DNA of 64,000 bases from Catalinimonas alkaloidigena (GCF_029504655.1 NZ_JAQFIL010000001.1:4531001-4595000); one strand, 5' to 3'; positions 17,250-25,861 are shown, numbered from the stretch's first letter. The notes: a model not told the origin generated them from the letters alone. Numbers and translations are program-made.

Positions 17250-18296
17250 CTATTTTTTCCTTAATATTTGTGTCAGTTTTATCATAGTATTAAACGAAAT
17301 ATCAGGATGTGCCACCTGATTTACCGTTCCAGCAATATAGATGTTTTCTTTTGGGCTATAATATGCCAATGAGCCAGAAAGTCCTGAATGTCCGATGAAG
17401 TCAGGCACTGCAGCGGTTGGATTGAAAATCCAAGGTAGTTTAAATAAATGTAATCCTATTCCAGAGCGCATTGGAAAAAATATTCTGTTCCATTTTTTCA
17501 ATTCGTCAATGAATGAAGAGGGAAACAACTTTCCAGTAAAAAATGCTTCAATAAAAATAAGCATATCTTCTGATGTTGATACTATGCCTCCATCCGCTCT
17601 AAAAGAGGTCATTGCTTTTGGTATGCTGAGTTCCTCGTTTTTGTAATAAAGAGTCTTTGGTGTATTGTCTGTTGGGTCTTGATATAAATAGGTGTTTGTC
17701 AGCGCAAGTGGGTTAATGATTAAATCCTTGCAGTTTTCGGAATATGACTTGTTGGTTAGGATTTCAATGATTTCACCCAATAACTGAAAGTTTGTATCTG
17801 AATAATTTGCTTTATTCTTACTCCCCGGAGCAAAAAGGGGACTCATCTTTTTAGCTCGTTCAATCGCTTGTTGAAATGTCCAAAATTGGTCATTGCCATT
17901 TATCAATTCGTCTTCCAAACTTTTCCCATTTGCTCCTTTAGCTTGAAAGTAGTCAGGAAGTCCTGATGTGTGAGCGAGTAAGTGTTTAATAGTAAGTTCT
18001 TTTGAATACTCTTTCTCTTTGTAGACATGCAAACCTGATAAAATAGCTTTGTCTATGTAGTTGCTGATTTTGTCATCAAGTTTTAATATGCTTTCTGCTT
18101 TTAGTTTTAGAATTATTGCAGTCGTAAATAATTTAGTCGTGCTTGCAATGAAGTAAGGCTGGGCTTTGGATAAGTTTCCGGAAGTACCATGCCAAACTAA
18201 ACTGTCCTTTTTAACGGCAAATGATATTCCGAATACTTTTTTACTATCCACTCTTTTATCTAAAACGGTCTGTAAAGATTTTTCCTTTTCAGTCAT
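17250..18296 (-). CDS. Serine hydrolase, beta-lactamase class C fold
   Basis: A cytosolic-looking or unprocessed member of the serine beta-lactamase/DD-peptidase superfamily. From the ATG at 18296 (MTEKEKSLQ) it has 348 residues; the frame extends to 18374 but that part looks non-coding. Motifs: STTK (nucleophile, about residues 52-55), LLAHTSGLPDYF, YSDTN, and GHSGLSGS near the C-terminus, matching the three active-site motifs. No signal peptide is obvious from this start. It is preceded by hairpin-rich DNA and followed by a GTTAGGC box on the same strand (17173-17179), consistent with a cassette-borne gene. Confidence 0.8.
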   Translation of the reverse strand: MTEKEKSLQTVLDKRVDSKKVFGISFAVKKDSLVWHGTSGNLSKAQPYFIASTTKLFTTAIILKLKAESILKLDDKISNYIDKAILSGLHVYKEKEYSKELTIKHLLAHTSGLPDYFQAKGANGKSLEDELINGNDQFWTFQQAIERAKKMSPLFAPGSKNKANYSDTNFQLLGEIIEILTNKSYSENCKDLIINPLALTNTYLYQDPTDNTPKTLYYKNEELSIPKAMTSFRADGGIVSTSEDMLIFIEAFFTGKLFPSSFIDELKKWNRIFFPMRSGIGLHLFKLPWIFNPTAAVPDFIGHSGLSGSLAYYSPKENIYIAGTVNQVAHPDISFNTMIKLTQILRKK

Positions 18297-18374
18297 ACCC
18301 GCTTGGTTGTTGGTTTTAGCATTGATGGTAACGGACAGCTGTATGCTTAGTGCGGGACTTAAAGCTCCTGACAA

Positions 18375-18803
18375 TCAAAACAGTGCTCCGTTTATTTATT
18401 GCTTTAAGTTACAAATATAGCACTTTCCCACATTAGGTATGACAGCATTGTTGCAAGTGGGTTTTCTTTTCATAACTCAGAATATCAGCTATTTATATTT
18501 CCAAGTCAACCTGAACCAACTTGCGGCGGTGCACAGAGTTTATTTTGCTTTGGTGGGTGGGCAACCCTAAAACCGTCCTGCAAGACGGTTACACGGGCTG
18601 GCTTTGTAAGCGCTTTGGTAAGTTTAGCCTTGCTGATTATTGCTCTGCTCGGCAATGTTTAAGTAAACTTGCTTCTGCTCTCGCTTACCGCAATCATTTG
18701 GTCTGAGCGTGGCTTGTGCGACTTGCCAATGTGCTTACAATTGCATTGGCAATTACGCATACCTTTGAAAATAAAAGTTTACTTGAGTAAACAGGGCCTG
18801 AAA
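18375..18803. other. Non-coding, hairpin-rich stretch
   Basis: No credible gene. It contains several perfect inverted repeats: AACCGTC/GACGGTT (18571-18590), TTGCCAATG/CATTGGCAA (18723-18752) and GTTTACT/AGTAAAC (18777-18792). The segment 18697-18735 is an imperfect copy of one at 22781-22820. The frame 18521-18706 is translatable but shows no protein character. Confidence 0.5.
18697..18735 (-). repeat. Imperfect dispersed repeat, copy 1
   Basis: Plus-strand text begins TTTGGTCTGAGCGTGGCTTG and ends CCAATGTGCT. It aligns, with one or two small gaps, to 22781-22820. Both copies flank the AraC/oxidoreductase module (one on each side), in non-coding DNA. Confidence 0.45.
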
Positions 18804-19727
18804 TTAATTCATTGATGCATTTTCAATATATTCTTTCGGACTAAGCCCTGTTTTCTTCTTGAAAAGGCGTGAAAAATATTGTGGATATTCAAAGCCCAGT
18901 TTATAAGCTGTGCCAGAGATTGAGGCGTTTGGTGCAAGTAATAGATTCTTTGCTTCTTCTACCAAATACAAATTAATTTGGTCAACGGCTGTTTTTCCTG
19001 TCTCAGCTTTAATGGTGTCACTCATATATCGATGACTCACACCTAACTGACCTGCCAACCAATCTACCGTTGGGATTCCTTTTTCTTCCAATTTGCCCGA
19101 TTCAAAATACTCATCCAGTATTTCTTTGAAACGAGTAAAGAGAGCTTTATTAATGTCTTCACGATTCAGAAACTGGCGCTTATAAAAACGATCAGCATAT
19201 TTCAACAAAGCTTCAAGGTGTGATATCATTATGTCTTTACTAAATTCATCCTGATTGTTATTATATTCTGCTTCAATCCCTTTAAAAATAAGTTTGATAA
19301 TTTTTTCTTCTTTTGGAGAAAGGTGCAATGCTTCGTTTACGTTGTAATTGAAGAAATTGTAATTTTTGATCCGCTTCTGAATATCCAGTCCACGAATAAA
19401 ATCTTCGTGAAAAGCAATAAACCAGGATTCTGAACTTACCACTATATCTTTTACTGTATATGTCTGATTCGGTGAGGAAAACAATAAGGTGCCGGTGCTG
19501 CAATCATACTTTGTGCGGCCATAAATAATTTCTCCTGATACAATGTTTTTCAAGCTGATAAGATAGAACTGATTCGTGTAACTTGCTTCTTCCTGGCTGG
19601 ATATACATTTTTCAACTTCATCAGCATTTAACTCTTTATGCCCTATGCTAAATAGGGGGTTTTCTGGTTCAGGTAAATTCTGAGCCTTGTTAAATTCCGT
19701 AATATTTTTAAAGTTTATATCAATCAT
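18804..19727 (-). CDS. AraC family transcriptional regulator
   Basis: A 307-residue regulator. The N-terminal two thirds resemble the cupin-like sensor domain; the C-terminus (about residues 210-305) has the two helix-turn-helix motifs, with the first in VDWLAGQLGVSHRYMSDTIK and the conserved second part ISGTAYKLGFEYPQYFSRLF then KKTGLSPKEY. It sits directly upstream in map order of an aldo/keto reductase and an SDR gene on the same strand, whose promoters carry an identical two-half-site operator, so it is the probable regulator of both. Inducer unknown; relatives often respond to aldehydes or xenobiotics. Confidence 0.88.
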   Translation of the reverse strand: MIDINFKNITEFNKAQNLPEPENPLFSIGHKELNADEVEKCISSQEEASYTNQFYLISLKNIVSGEIIYGRTKYDCSTGTLLFSSPNQTYTVKDIVVSSESWFIAFHEDFIRGLDIQKRIKNYNFFNYNVNEALHLSPKEEKIIKLIFKGIEAEYNNNQDEFSKDIMISHLEALLKYADRFYKRQFLNREDINKALFTRFKEILDEYFESGKLEEKGIPTVDWLAGQLGVSHRYMSDTIKAETGKTAVDQINLYLVEEAKNLLLAPNASISGTAYKLGFEYPQYFSRLFKKKTGLSPKEYIENASMN

Positions 19728-19835
19728 CGGAACAAAGTTAATGTAAAACTATAAGAACATCTTTGGCCACCAATGTTACCTTTCTTTAACAACAGCAAAC
19801 CAAAGATGCTGATCTATAAATAAATGTTTAAATCA

Positions 19836-20867
19836 TTAATCGTTTTGAAAGCGGCTAAATAAGCTTTCTCCACGATTCTGAGGGGGGAAATATTGAGGAT
19901 ATTCTGGTTGTAAAGCGCTCACCTCATCCAATTGATTTATTTCTTCATCACTTAACGCAATATCTGTAGCACCCAGGTTATCAATTAGCTGTTCTTCCTT
20001 TCGTGCCCCCACAATTACGCTGGTAACACCTTGTTTGTGAAGCAACCAGGCCAATGAAATTTGGGCAACAGAAGCATTCTTGCTTTCTGCAATTTCCTTC
20101 AGTTTATCCACCACATCAAAACCCTGTTCCTTTTCAACCGGTGGAAATTCAAAATTTGCTCTTCGCCCTGAAGCTTCACCATCACGAGTATATTTTCCAC
20201 TCAAAAAACCTCCGGCTAAGGGGCTATAAATCAAAGTTCCCAACCCCAGATCCATGGATGCAGGTATAATTTCCCTTTCCAGTTCACGACCCACTAATGA
20301 ATAATAAGCCTGAACCGAACAGAATTTTTCAGTGCCTAATAATTTTGCAAGTCCATCGGCTTTGGCAATTTGCCATGCACTGAAATTGGAAAGTCCGATG
20401 TATCTCACCTTGCCCTGATGAACCAGGTCATCCAAGGCTTTCAATGTTTCTTCGAGTGGTGTTGTTGCGTCAAAACTATGAACCTGGTAAAGGTCGATGT
20501 AATCTGTTCCTAAACGCTTCAAACTGGCTTCCACTTCACGCATAATTGCAAGACGGCTTGTACCCAGGTCATTGGGTCCGGTAGTCATGGTGCTATACAC
20601 CTTGGTTGCAATAAGCACATCTTTCCTTTTATCGCCCAAGGCTTTTCCAAGCATAATTTCCGATTCACCTGAACTGTAAACATTGGCAGTATCAAAAATA
20701 TTAATGCCCGCATCCAATGCCAGACTAACCATTTTTGTGGCCAGTTCCTGTCCGGTTGCTCCAATCATTCCTGAGTAACTTCCACCTTCTTTGTCGAAGG
20801 TCATGGTTCCGAGTGTCAACTCCGAAACATACAATCCTGTATTGCCTAAACTTTTGTATTTCATCAT
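19836..20867 (-). CDS. Aldo/keto reductase
   Basis: A 343-residue NADPH-dependent oxidoreductase of the aldo/keto reductase superfamily (YajO/YhdN-like group). The catalytic tetrad is visible: Asp in INIFDTANVY with the Tyr of the same segment, Lys in VLIATKVYS, and His in DLYQVHSFD. The C-terminal cofactor block IVGARKEEQLIDN is also typical. It probably reduces aldehydes or ketones. A duplicated operator lies 65-100 bp upstream and a likely promoter box ACTTTG (complement of 20905-20910) just before the leader. Confidence 0.9.
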   Translation of the reverse strand: MMKYKSLGNTGLYVSELTLGTMTFDKEGGSYSGMIGATGQELATKMVSLALDAGINIFDTANVYSSGESEIMLGKALGDKRKDVLIATKVYSTMTTGPNDLGTSRLAIMREVEASLKRLGTDYIDLYQVHSFDATTPLEETLKALDDLVHQGKVRYIGLSNFSAWQIAKADGLAKLLGTEKFCSVQAYYSLVGRELEREIIPASMDLGLGTLIYSPLAGGFLSGKYTRDGEASGRRANFEFPPVEKEQGFDVVDKLKEIAESKNASVAQISLAWLLHKQGVTSVIVGARKEEQLIDNLGATDIALSDEEINQLDEVSALQPEYPQYFPPQNRGESLFSRFQND

Positions 20868-20931
20868 TTATAAATTTTTAGTTTTTGATAAAATTATTAG
20901 GATACAAAGTAAGTGCACACCAACTGGATAT

Positions 20932-20966
20932 CACTTAAACATTTTGGTAGATGATGTATACATTTT
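20932..20966 (-). promoter_or_regulatory. Putative AraC operator upstream of the aldo/keto reductase
   Basis: On the minus strand two half-sites AAAATGTATAC and AAAATGTTTAAGTG start 21 bp apart (two helical turns). The same 35-bp arrangement recurs at 22638-22672 before the SDR gene, with the second half-site identical over 14 bases. The spacing and position 65 bp before the start codon suit an AraC-type activator. Confidence 0.65.
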
Positions 20967-21085
20967 TGTAGTACTCAATCTTAGGGTTCGGCAATCAAGA
21001 ATATGGGAATTATCACCTTAGGCATTAGAGGCAGTTTTTAACGAATTATGGGCTGTGGAGCTGCATTTGAGGAAATGGCAAACCG

Positions 21086-21598
21086 TTATTTTTTTTCTTG
21101 TTTTTCAACTAATACCAATTCCTTGTTATAGGCTTCAATTCTGGCATGGGCTGTACCGTCAATCAATAAAATAACCACCAGCATGGCAATAGTTGTAATC
21201 ATACTTGCCCGCCATATAGGCGTATTGATGAATATAATGACCAGGGCACAGGCAGCGATAATTAACGGAATCACTGTAAAAACTATGGTTTTATATTCGT
21301 TTAAAGTGCTTTCGGCACGGGCAATTTCTGATGCTACAAAAGCCGAGGCATCACGATTGTAGGCAGTTTCAAATTGGGTGATTCTTGATTTATTGGTATA
21401 GAATAATCCAAGTCCTATGGTCAACAGTAAAGCACCTGCTACCAGCATCGGGATGATGTAAGCTTTTGCCATTTCGGTTTTGCCGAGCTGCCAAAACCCA
21501 ACGCTCGCGGTTAAAAACAAAATCGCGAAAAAGATGAAGAATCGTGTGGAGAAAACTTCGGCTTTTGCCCACTCAGTGGCTGTTTTTAATATTTCCAT
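21086..21598 (-). CDS. Four-helix membrane protein of unknown function
   Basis: A 170-residue protein with four hydrophobic segments (about residues 20-38, 48-68, 105-125, 132-148) and a charged C-terminus (LVLVEKQEKK). I do not recognise a family. It begins 27 bp after the stop of the SDR gene at 21626 and is therefore probably its operon partner under the same AraC-type operator. A role in sensing or exporting the substrate of the oxidoreductases is only a guess. Confidence 0.7.
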   Translation of the reverse strand: MEILKTATEWAKAEVFSTRFFIFFAILFLTASVGFWQLGKTEMAKAYIIPMLVAGALLLTIGLGLFYTNKSRITQFETAYNRDASAFVASEIARAESTLNEYKTIVFTVIPLIIAACALVIIFINTPIWRASMITTIAMLVVILLIDGTAHARIEAYNKELVLVEKQEKK

Positions 21599-21625
21599 TT
21601 TTTTATGATTTTAACAGTTTTCTAA

Positions 21626-22582
21626 TTAAATATTCCACTTTACACCGGTTTCTTTTTCTGACAAATCCCACAGCTTCTCCGCTACAGGCTTATCCAAAGC
21701 ATGCGGCTCTAGTTTGCATTCACCAACAGGTCCCTTAAAATAACCTCGTCCTGTAGGACCATAAAAACCCTTTTGGTCCAAATCGTCTTCCGTGGCACAC
21801 ATAAGTTCAGGATAGGAACCTTTTTCAGCCGATTGTACCATTGGAGATAACTTCATCAGTTGCCAAATGAATCTTGTCATTAAACTACCGCTGGTTTTAA
21901 TCAGTGAGGTTCTGGAAGCACCTGGGTGACAAGCATAAACCTTGACACCAGTCTTACCCGCTTTTTTCAGTCGGTCCTGTAATTCGTAGACACTCATGAT
22001 CTGCGCTAATTTGCTTTGACTATATACACCATTAGGACTATAGTTTTTATCCCAGTTCATATCGTCAAACTGTATGGTTTTAATACCTAAATTATACCCC
22101 ATACTACCTACAGTCACGATACGTCCTTTGGATTCTTCAATCCGTGGGAACAGCAGAGCTTGCAGGGTGAAATGGCCGTAGTGGTTCACGCCAAGCTGAC
22201 TTTCAAAGCCATCAACAGTAAGCTTCTGATTGGGTACCTGGGCAATAGCACCATTACACATCAATGCATCTATACGTGTCACTTTCTCAAGTACCTCTTC
22301 CGCTGCTTTTCGTACAGAAGCCTGTTCTGCCAGGTCCATACGTATATATGACACGTCTATATTATTACCGAGTTCTTTTTTCAAAGTCGCAATGACATCA
22401 TCTGATTTTTTTGCATTACGGTTTAACATCACCACTTTTGCGCCCTTGGACAGCAGTATCCGAGTAGCTTCAAATCCTGTTCCGCTTGTAGTACCTGTTA
22501 TAAGGTATGTTTTACCTTTAAGAGACCCAATGCTCTCGGGTGTCCATCCCTTCTTTCCAAATTTGTTTCTAGTACTCATCAT
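21626..22582 (-). CDS. Short-chain dehydrogenase/reductase (SDR)
   Basis: A 318-residue classical SDR. The Rossmann motif is LITGTTSGTGFEATRILL, followed by the arginine of LNRNAKKS that suggests NADP(H), NGAIAQ in place of NNAG, the catalytic YSQSKLAQ (Tyr-x3-Lys) and serine in IVTVGSMGYNL. It resembles the retinol dehydrogenase/protochlorophyllide reductase-like branch. First gene of a two-gene operon with 21086-21598 and preceded by the AraC-type operator at 22638-22672. Confidence 0.9.
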   Translation of the reverse strand: MMSTRNKFGKKGWTPESIGSLKGKTYLITGTTSGTGFEATRILLSKGAKVVMLNRNAKKSDDVIATLKKELGNNIDVSYIRMDLAEQASVRKAAEEVLEKVTRIDALMCNGAIAQVPNQKLTVDGFESQLGVNHYGHFTLQALLFPRIEESKGRIVTVGSMGYNLGIKTIQFDDMNWDKNYSPNGVYSQSKLAQIMSVYELQDRLKKAGKTGVKVYACHPGASRTSLIKTSGSLMTRFIWQLMKLSPMVQSAEKGSYPELMCATEDDLDQKGFYGPTGRGYFKGPVGECKLEPHALDKPVAEKLWDLSEKETGVKWNI

Positions 22583-22637
22583 TCAGTTTTTTAATAAAAT
22601 TATCATGGTACAAAGTTCGCTCATAAAGGATGTTTAC

Positions 22638-22672
22638 CACTTAAACATTTTGGCAAAAGTTGTATACTTTTT
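22638..22672 (-). promoter_or_regulatory. Putative AraC operator upstream of the SDR gene
   Basis: Minus-strand half-sites AAAAAGTATAC and AAAATGTTTAAGTG, spaced 21 bp, match the operator at 20932-20966 position for position with few differences. It lies 56 bp before the SDR start; a shared ACTTTGTA box (complement of 22609-22616) lies between operator and start, as at the other promoter. Confidence 0.65.
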
Positions 22673-22780
22673 AGCAGGAAGTAGTTTTTCTGTGTAGCAA
22701 CAACTTAAATATCAATTAATACAAGGGGGCATTAGAAATGAAGCAGCTCCCAGCTTTGCCGGCAGGCAGGTTTTGTAAAC

Positions 22781-22820
22781 TTTGGCTTGTGGGTTGGTTT
22801 GCGTGATTTGGAAATGTGCT
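22781..22820 (-). repeat. Imperfect dispersed repeat, copy 2
   Basis: Begins TTTGGCTTGTGGGTTGG and ends GGAAATGTGCT on the plus strand; imperfect match to 18697-18735. The surrounding gap 22673-23004 has no credible gene. Confidence 0.45.
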
Positions 22821-23004
22821 GTTTGTAGGCGGGACTTAAATTTTGAACTAAAGCTGATTAAGATTGGCACGAGGGGAAACAAAATAAATTCACATCAAAC
22901 TTGCACTGACCTATCTACGAAGAACCGGTTCAATGAATTTTTCTTCGTTTTAAGCCTATTTTTCAGGTAAATGCATCAGGGCACCCGTCTCATTCCTGCC
23001 TTGT

Positions 23005-23071
23005 ACCCAACGTTCAGTTATTAACTCAGGGTGTTCGATTAGCCCATATTGCCGTTTTATAACTTGTTAGC
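23005..23071 (-). repeat. attC-like imperfect inverted repeat
   Basis: Minus-strand sequence starts GCTAAC (its TAA is the stop codon of the gene at 23067), then AA, GTTAT, and ends ATAAC, TGAAC, GTTGGGT. GTTGGGT fits the attC R-box GTTRRRY. CTAAC pairs with GTTGG and GTTAT with ATAAC, with unequal spacers, the layout of integron attC sites. Size (67 bp) equals that of the element at 16708-16774. Confidence 0.45.
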
Positions 23072-23525
23072 TGCTGGCTCTATTATTAAATTCTTTTTGT
23101 GTCATAATCAAGGGAATTCCAATCAACATCAGCGCAACAATATTGATTAGAATTACATTATGAACTGCACCATAGTAAATTGAAATTCCACTATCTATTA
23201 AGAACCAAGATAAAAGTCCATACCACATTGCTTTGTAGGCCCACACTTCTTTTTTCTTAAATGAATTCTCCGAAATCATTACCATCAGAATGTGAAATCC
23301 AACAATAGTTCCGCCAATAATTCCGAATAGCCAGTTCTTGTATGCTAAAATATTTGTCTCAAATTCATTTCCGTTCAGGAAAACATCTTTTGTGTAATTA
23401 TTGTGTATTTCAAAGAAAAAAGAGTTTCCAGCAAAAGCTACCAATAGTCCAACTGCAATTGTCAAAACATTTGCATAGGTCAACCATTTTTGCCAAAATT
23501 TAAATCTTTTATCTTCTCTGTTCAT
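23067..23525 (-). CDS. Four-helix membrane protein of unknown function
   Basis: A 152-residue protein with four predicted membrane segments (YANVLTIAVGLLVAFAG; WLFGIIGGTIVGFHILMVMI; WYGLLSWFLIDSGISIYYG; VILINIVALMLIGIPLIM). No family recognised; such small proteins are common in mobile cassette arrays. It is flanked by an attC-like repeat overlapping its stop codon and by a long hairpin upstream (23541-23605), which fits a single-gene cassette. Confidence 0.7.
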   Translation of the reverse strand: MNREDKRFKFWQKWLTYANVLTIAVGLLVAFAGNSFFFEIHNNYTKDVFLNGNEFETNILAYKNWLFGIIGGTIVGFHILMVMISENSFKKKEVWAYKAMWYGLLSWFLIDSGISIYYGAVHNVILINIVALMLIGIPLIMTQKEFNNRASS

Positions 23526-23540
23526 TTGTTTCTGATTGTT

Positions 23541-23605
23541 GCAACGGTTAGGCTAAAAAGCGTTGCCATCCCGCAGGATGGCAATGATTTTTTAGGTGTT
23601 GTTGC
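23541..23605. repeat. Long nested hairpin upstream of the membrane protein gene
   Basis: Outer arms GCAAC (23541-23545) and GTTGC (23601-23605), middle arms CTAAAAA and TTTTTAG, and a perfect core TTGCCATCC/GGATGGCAA (23563-23584) around a CGCA loop. A GTTAGGC box lies at 23547-23553. It may be a bidirectional terminator for the hydratase gene on its right, or a recombination-site hairpin. Confidence 0.5.
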
Positions 23606-23672
23606 GTAGCGTTATTTTTAATCACAACATATTCAAATAAAATATGAGAACTCTTCTACCCAATCTATTCGG

Positions 23673-24446
23673 TTATTTTTTCTCAAAATTTGCAGTTACA
23701 CTTCCTACATTATCAATCACAACTTTCAACTTAGTATCCTGATCAATATTTACGAGTTCAACAGGAGAGCCTGGGATTACCAAGTTTCCTTTTTCTAAAG
23801 ACAAGCATTTATCGGTTAGAAAATTCACCAACCATCGTAATGAGTGAAGAGGACCTCCCATAATCTCTGAAGCAGGTGCAGACATTATGAAGGAATTATT
23901 CTTATAAACCGTAAACTTCTCATCTTTGAATTGCAGACCTTCAGGAGAAACTCTTTGGTTTCCTATAATAAGTCCAGTATGAATGCCTCCAGTACAAATT
24001 AGTTCTTGAATGGTCGGTGGTTTAATCCAAAAATTGTATTCATGGATTTCAATTCCAGGACTGATATAGTCAATCGCACTTATAAGATCCTTATCTGAAA
24101 GGTTTTTCCCTTCAAGATTTTTCCCGATTCTAAAGACCATTTCTGGTTCAATAGCACAGTTAATGTAATCGCTCCAATCAATATTTACTTGATTTTCTGT
24201 CGTGTGTGGATAAAATAGCTTTCCATTAATCGGCTCACTTAAACCAAACTGTCTCCTAATCGAGCTGCTTGTGCACCCTACTTTAAATCCTGCCAGAGTT
24301 TCTCCAGATTCTATTCTTCTTTTCGTTACCAAGTCCTGTACTTCATAAGCTTCTTTAATCGAAAGATTTCCTACTAAGGTTTCCTCACCATTCCATTCCT
24401 TTTCGTAAAATGAGTGATAAAAATCGTTTGCTATGGATTCGATCAT
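23673..24446 (-). CDS. 2-keto-4-pentenoate hydratase family protein
   Basis: A 257-residue member of the FAH/MhpD superfamily. Motifs: AGFKVGCTS (substrate loop), the metal-binding EPEMVFRIG and AIDYISPGIEIHEYNF, and a late SAPASEIMGGPLHSLRWLVNFL that corresponds to the GNPLxALxWL region. The enzyme type adds water to 2-hydroxypenta-2,4-dienoates or decarboxylates related keto acids in meta-cleavage pathways, but no pathway neighbours are present. Start at ATG 24446; a TTG two codons earlier is possible. Stands alone in the accessory stretch. Confidence 0.82.
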   Translation of the reverse strand: MIESIANDFYHSFYEKEWNGEETLVGNLSIKEAYEVQDLVTKRRIESGETLAGFKVGCTSSSIRRQFGLSEPINGKLFYPHTTENQVNIDWSDYINCAIEPEMVFRIGKNLEGKNLSDKDLISAIDYISPGIEIHEYNFWIKPPTIQELICTGGIHTGLIIGNQRVSPEGLQFKDEKFTVYKNNSFIMSAPASEIMGGPLHSLRWLVNFLTDKCLSLEKGNLVIPGSPVELVNIDQDTKLKVVIDNVGSVTANFEKK

Positions 24447-25184
24447 CTTCAAAGGTACTTTAATATTTTTTTATGATACACAACATCCGAATAAACACAT
24501 CAGACTTATGTTTATTTACATTATACAAGCTTCAATATGAAGTTGATTACTATGCTTTTTCCGGGTGATGCTTAAAAAAAATGCGTTTTTAGTTTATCCA
24601 TTATCATACTTATATAAACGTTTATCAACACTTATAAGCTTTACTTCAACCTAGCCGCTTGAGGTATACAGTTTTCATAAGCCAGCCCTTTTTTTCCGCT
24701 ATCTCTCAGGCTTAGCTTCGGTCTTCCTTTCATGCAGTCAGAATATATCAATTTTTCTCCTAAAAGTCTGCTGTATTGCTGCCCTCTAAGTCATTTTTCT
24801 AATCAGCACACACAGCTATCAGGGGCTGCTAAGCCTTTTTTCCAGCGAGGTGTTACCCATAAGTGATTTTTTCATTCGGAAGCATGACTTATGGATGCCT
24901 GCTAACTGACTATTCTTCCCGAATGAATCACTTAAGTGTAAGTATCTCCCATTTTTTTTCAGTTGAAAGCAAGGTATATGTAAATATAGTTTACTTTTCC
25001 CTATGCAGCACTGAGCTGACAAGCCTCATTGAGCACTGTTTTTCAGCGCTTAATAATCTGATCATCAGAAAATTACGCATGTATTATTGTCTGATATCCC
25101 TTGAACTACTCACTTTGTTCTGGATTTTAATTTGTCCTGATCTACCATCCATAGGAAATATATTTAGGTGACTACCAGCAGAGC
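24447..25184. other. Long non-coding gap with an inverted repeat
   Basis: No credible gene in about 740 bp. An imperfect inverted repeat (24861-24882 with 24915-24933; arms AAGTGAT and CATTCGG versus CCGAATGAATCACTT, with a small insertion in the left arm) encloses about 30 bp. The frame 24863-25171 lacks protein character. Confidence 0.45.
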
Positions 25185-25643
25185 ATGCTGATATCAGAAC
25201 AGATAGACAGGGAAGTAGATACCCTCCGCCCTGTCTTTAAAGATTATGTGACAGCAGTACGCTTTGTTTTTCGGAATGAGCCTGCCTTGTTGCGTTCTTT
25301 CCTTCCTAAAGCAATCAATACCAATAAGTGGAAATGGATTTAACAGGCGCATCATTTTTACAACCTAACCATATCATATACCGACTAGCTTGAACCCCAT
25401 GGTATCAGCGCGGCTGAACCGGAGCAGGCCAAAGCGTCGGTAAAAGCCCTTATGAGTCTGCGCAAAGACCGGATGCGAAAAAAAGGAGAGGCAGAAGAAA
25501 ATACGGAGGGAAGAAACCAAGCCCTGCGTCAATTGAAAAGCCTGATTAAGGAGTTTCATGCCGCGGCACGTCTGGCGCTCAAAGACCACCCTCAGAAGCT
25601 GGAAGCTTTTGGCATAAGGGTACGCTTTCTGCAAAAGCAGTAA
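25185..25643 (+). pseudogene. Relic of a multicopy Bacteroidota hypothetical protein
   Basis: One frame from ATG 25185 to TAA 25643 is coherent except for TAA at codon 53 (25341) and TAG at codon 68 (25386). It reads ISEQIDREVDTLRPVF, after the stops QAHHFYNL, then KASVKALMSLRKDRMRKKGE and AEENTEGRNQALRQLKSLIK to FHAAARLALKDHPQKLEAFG. The last part matches a type of charged helical protein that Cytophagales and relatives carry in many copies, ending in xxARxALxDxPQxLEAxG. Function of the family is unknown. The part 25452-25643 remains open but is the tail of this relic. Confidence 0.65.
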
Positions 25644-25861
25644 AAGCGCAAAAGCCTGAACGGTTTTCCCGGCTATGCCAGTCTCAGACTGCTTTGAGAG
25701 TAAGCCGTTCAACTTTTCCTGTCTATTCTTTATCTACAACTGCTGGAGGAGGAACAGAGCATCCAGCCTTGCTTTTGCTTCTTGTTTTCTGTAAACCTGC
25801 TGATTTTTTTCATGGCAAAGCCAAATTTACGCCGGCTACGCTCTAAAAGCAGGGCTTACCT

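Noticed and set aside
18521-18706. 61-codon plus-strand open frame in the 18.4-18.8 kb gap
   Set aside because: It runs through several perfect hairpins and has no protein-like composition.
24863-25171. 102-codon plus-strand open frame
   Set aside because: Composition is like random AT-rich DNA, no hydrophobic or domain pattern, and it lies across an inverted repeat.
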